From Nitrospira sp. (lineage in GTDB: Bacteria > Nitrospirota > Nitrospiria > Nitrospirales > Nitrospiraceae), in NCBI GenBank assembly GCA_015904045.1, contig JABMDG010000024.1:1-6227 (forward strand): 6,227 bases of DNA. The letters are read 5' to 3'. The position numbers and the translations under genes were made by a program. Under the pieces are notes generated by a model, which was not told where the DNA came from, did no database searches, and worked only from the letters and a program-made list of their open reading frames with translations. The first letter of the stretch is position 1. Every line of letters begins with the position of its first letter. Shown here piece by piece: positions 5,264 through 6,227 of this stretch.

Positions 5264-5281
5264 GATCGTGGCGAATGCGGG

Positions 5282-6227
5282 CTAGGTCATGTCGCCCGAT
5301 GGACCGAACCGTCCCGTCTCGCCCAACGGCCGTTCGACCCGGAGATTGTCCGCCATGCTGGAACTGATGTCGAGTTCTTCCGCGGGAGGCGTCCAGCCGA
5401 GCTTTTCCAGGGTTTCGAGTGCAATCAGCCTGAGCGCGTCCTTGGCGGTCAGCCGGACGGATGCGTAGGAGAGCACCCGTTCTTGTTCTGCTTCGACTTC
5501 GGATGCTTTGGGGTCATAGAGGAAAGCGATCAAGGGTTCGATAGCCGTGTCGCCGATGACTGCCAGCGCGGCCGCTGCTTTTTCCCGCAGTACGCCGTCC
5601 TTGAGTAACACGATCAAATCGGGAATGACGCGGGGATCGCGGAATTGGCCGAGCGCCGTGGCGGCGGCCTCCTTGATGAAGGCATCTTCACTCACGATGC
5701 AGCCGGGAGTCGGCGAGCCTTCCTGCTTAATCCCTTTTCCCTTCAGCGCGTCCAAGACCGCCGGGAGGGCGCGCGGGTCGCCGATCATGCCGAGCGAGGC
5801 GATGGCATGCCGCTTGACCGCTCCGTCCTTCATCGCTTCGATCAGCGCCTCAATTGCGCGGGGGTCGCCGATCATGCCGAGTGCAATCGTGGCGTCTTCC
5901 CGCACGGCTCGATCCGGATCTTTCAAGGCGGCGATCAAGGCATCGACTACTTTCGCATCGCGCACCCAGGTTCGCCCAATCTGATAGTCGGTCGTCATGC
6001 CGCCTAACGCACGAGCCGCATGGCAGCGGACGACGAAATCCTTGTCTTTGAGGTTTTCAATGAGCGGATCGACCGACGGCTGCCCGATATAGATCAATGC
6101 CGTGCCTGCTGTTTCGCGCACGATCTTGGAGGAGTCGCGAAAGAGCTTGATCAAGGCCGGGACTGCCTTGGCATCACCGATCTTCCCGAGCGCCTCCGCT
6201 GCTGCGCTCTTGACGGCTCCGTCGCGG
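5282..6227 (-). CDS. HEAT-repeat protein (N-terminus beyond the right edge)
   Basis: The frame is open from the right edge to TAG at 5282-5284, giving 314 visible residues. The TTG at 6154 is only an internal leucine: HEAT repeat continues upstream of it (AVKSAAAEALGKIGDAKAV), so the true start is outside. About eight HEAT/PBS-lyase-type repeats are visible with strong signatures (LGMIGDPRA twice, LGQFRDPRV, LAVIGDTAI, IYIGQPSV). They are interrupted by two insertions: a TTDYQIGRTW loop after the third repeat, and a longer loop containing SPTPGCIVSEDA before the sixth. The repeat region ends with LEKLGWTPPAEELD, followed by a polar tail of about 30 residues with no fold I can name. There is no membrane segment in the visible part. 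It is probably a protein-binding scaffold. PBS-lyase activity is not implied, as these repeats are widespread. The partner is unknown; its neighbours on the same strand are the DCC gene and two further HEAT frames. Confidence 0.9.
   Translation of the reverse strand, partial: RDGAVKSAAAEALGKIGDAKAVPALIKLFRDSSKIVRETAGTALIYIGQPSVDPLIENLKDKDFVVRCHAARALGGMTTDYQIGRTWVRDAKVVDALIAALKDPDRAVREDATIALGMIGDPRAIEALIEAMKDGAVKRHAIASLGMIGDPRALPAVLDALKGKGIKQEGSPTPGCIVSEDAFIKEAAATALGQFRDPRVIPDLIVLLKDGVLREKAAAALAVIGDTAIEPLIAFLYDPKASEVEAEQERVLSYASVRLTAKDALRLIALETLEKLGWTPPAEELDISSSMADNLRVERPLGETGRFGPSGDMT
5775..5881. repeat. 20-bp identical direct repeat inside the HEAT gene
   Basis: The stretches 5775-5794 and 5862-5881 are identical (GGGTCGCC...ATGCCGAG). 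They are 87 bp, or 29 codons, apart, and both encode the LGMIGDPR part of consecutive HEAT repeats. Identity at synonymous positions suggests a recent repeat duplication or gene conversion. Confidence 0.7.

Noticed and set aside
4973..5281. Repeat-rich spacer as a CRISPR array
   Set aside because: The repeats are short, diverged and mostly 7-bp phased, with only two copies of the longer unit and no regular spacers.
5547..5984. 145-codon plus-strand frame opposite the large HEAT gene
   Set aside because: Its repetitive SPIMPS segments are simply the complement of the HEAT repeats.

Overview
The window looks like chromosomal DNA from a moderately GC-rich, Gram-negative-type bacterium. My best guess is the genus Nitrospira (Nitrospirota). 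The reasons are the gene set (short soluble HEAT-repeat proteins, a DCC-family protein, a membrane-fused spermidine-synthase-like protein) and the style of the intergenic repeats, above all a 123-bp imperfect inverted repeat beginning and ending GCAGGATGCT/AGCATCCTGC. The assignment rests on recall of repeat style and gene families, not on a search.

Layout. Bases 1-151 (minus strand) hold the first 27 codons of an unrecognised gene running off the left edge. Directly upstream, in the same frame and separated from it by one TAG, is a very short open frame that may be either a microprotein or the shifted C-terminal tail of the next gene. 152-1702 (minus) is a polytopic membrane protein with a spermidine-synthase-like C-terminal domain. 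1703-2101 is a divergent intergenic region with a good sigma70-like promoter on each strand and a degenerate, stop-interrupted open frame. 2102-3424 (plus) is a full-length UDP-glucose 6-dehydrogenase with all catalytic residues. It converges on 3421-4128 (minus), a cytosolic protein with a beta-rich N-terminus and HEAT repeats; the two stop codons overlap inside a perfect 16-bp palindrome.

From about 4135 to the right edge everything coding is on the minus strand: a partial HEAT-repeat protein entering from the right (5282-6227), a spacer built of short repeats with a mostly 7-bp period, a DCC-family protein (4562-4972), a tiny one-repeat HEAT-like frame (4363-4533) with a good ribosome binding site but no canonical start codon at the expected place, the 123-bp inverted repeat (4148-4270), and the second HEAT protein. 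All three HEAT-type products share an L-x-x-x-G-[W/Y]-x-P ending of the repeat region, so they probably belong to one local family.

How the genes work together: UDP-glucose dehydrogenase supplies UDP-glucuronate for surface polysaccharide and has its own promoter. The HEAT/DCC group may act together as a scaffold plus a thiol-based protein, but nothing in the sequence fixes its target. No mobile-element genes, CRISPR array, tRNA or rRNA were seen. The most unusual items are the small HEAT frame with GTA where a start codon is expected, the repeat-built leader of the 3421-4128 gene, and the possible frameshifted tail of the membrane synthase.
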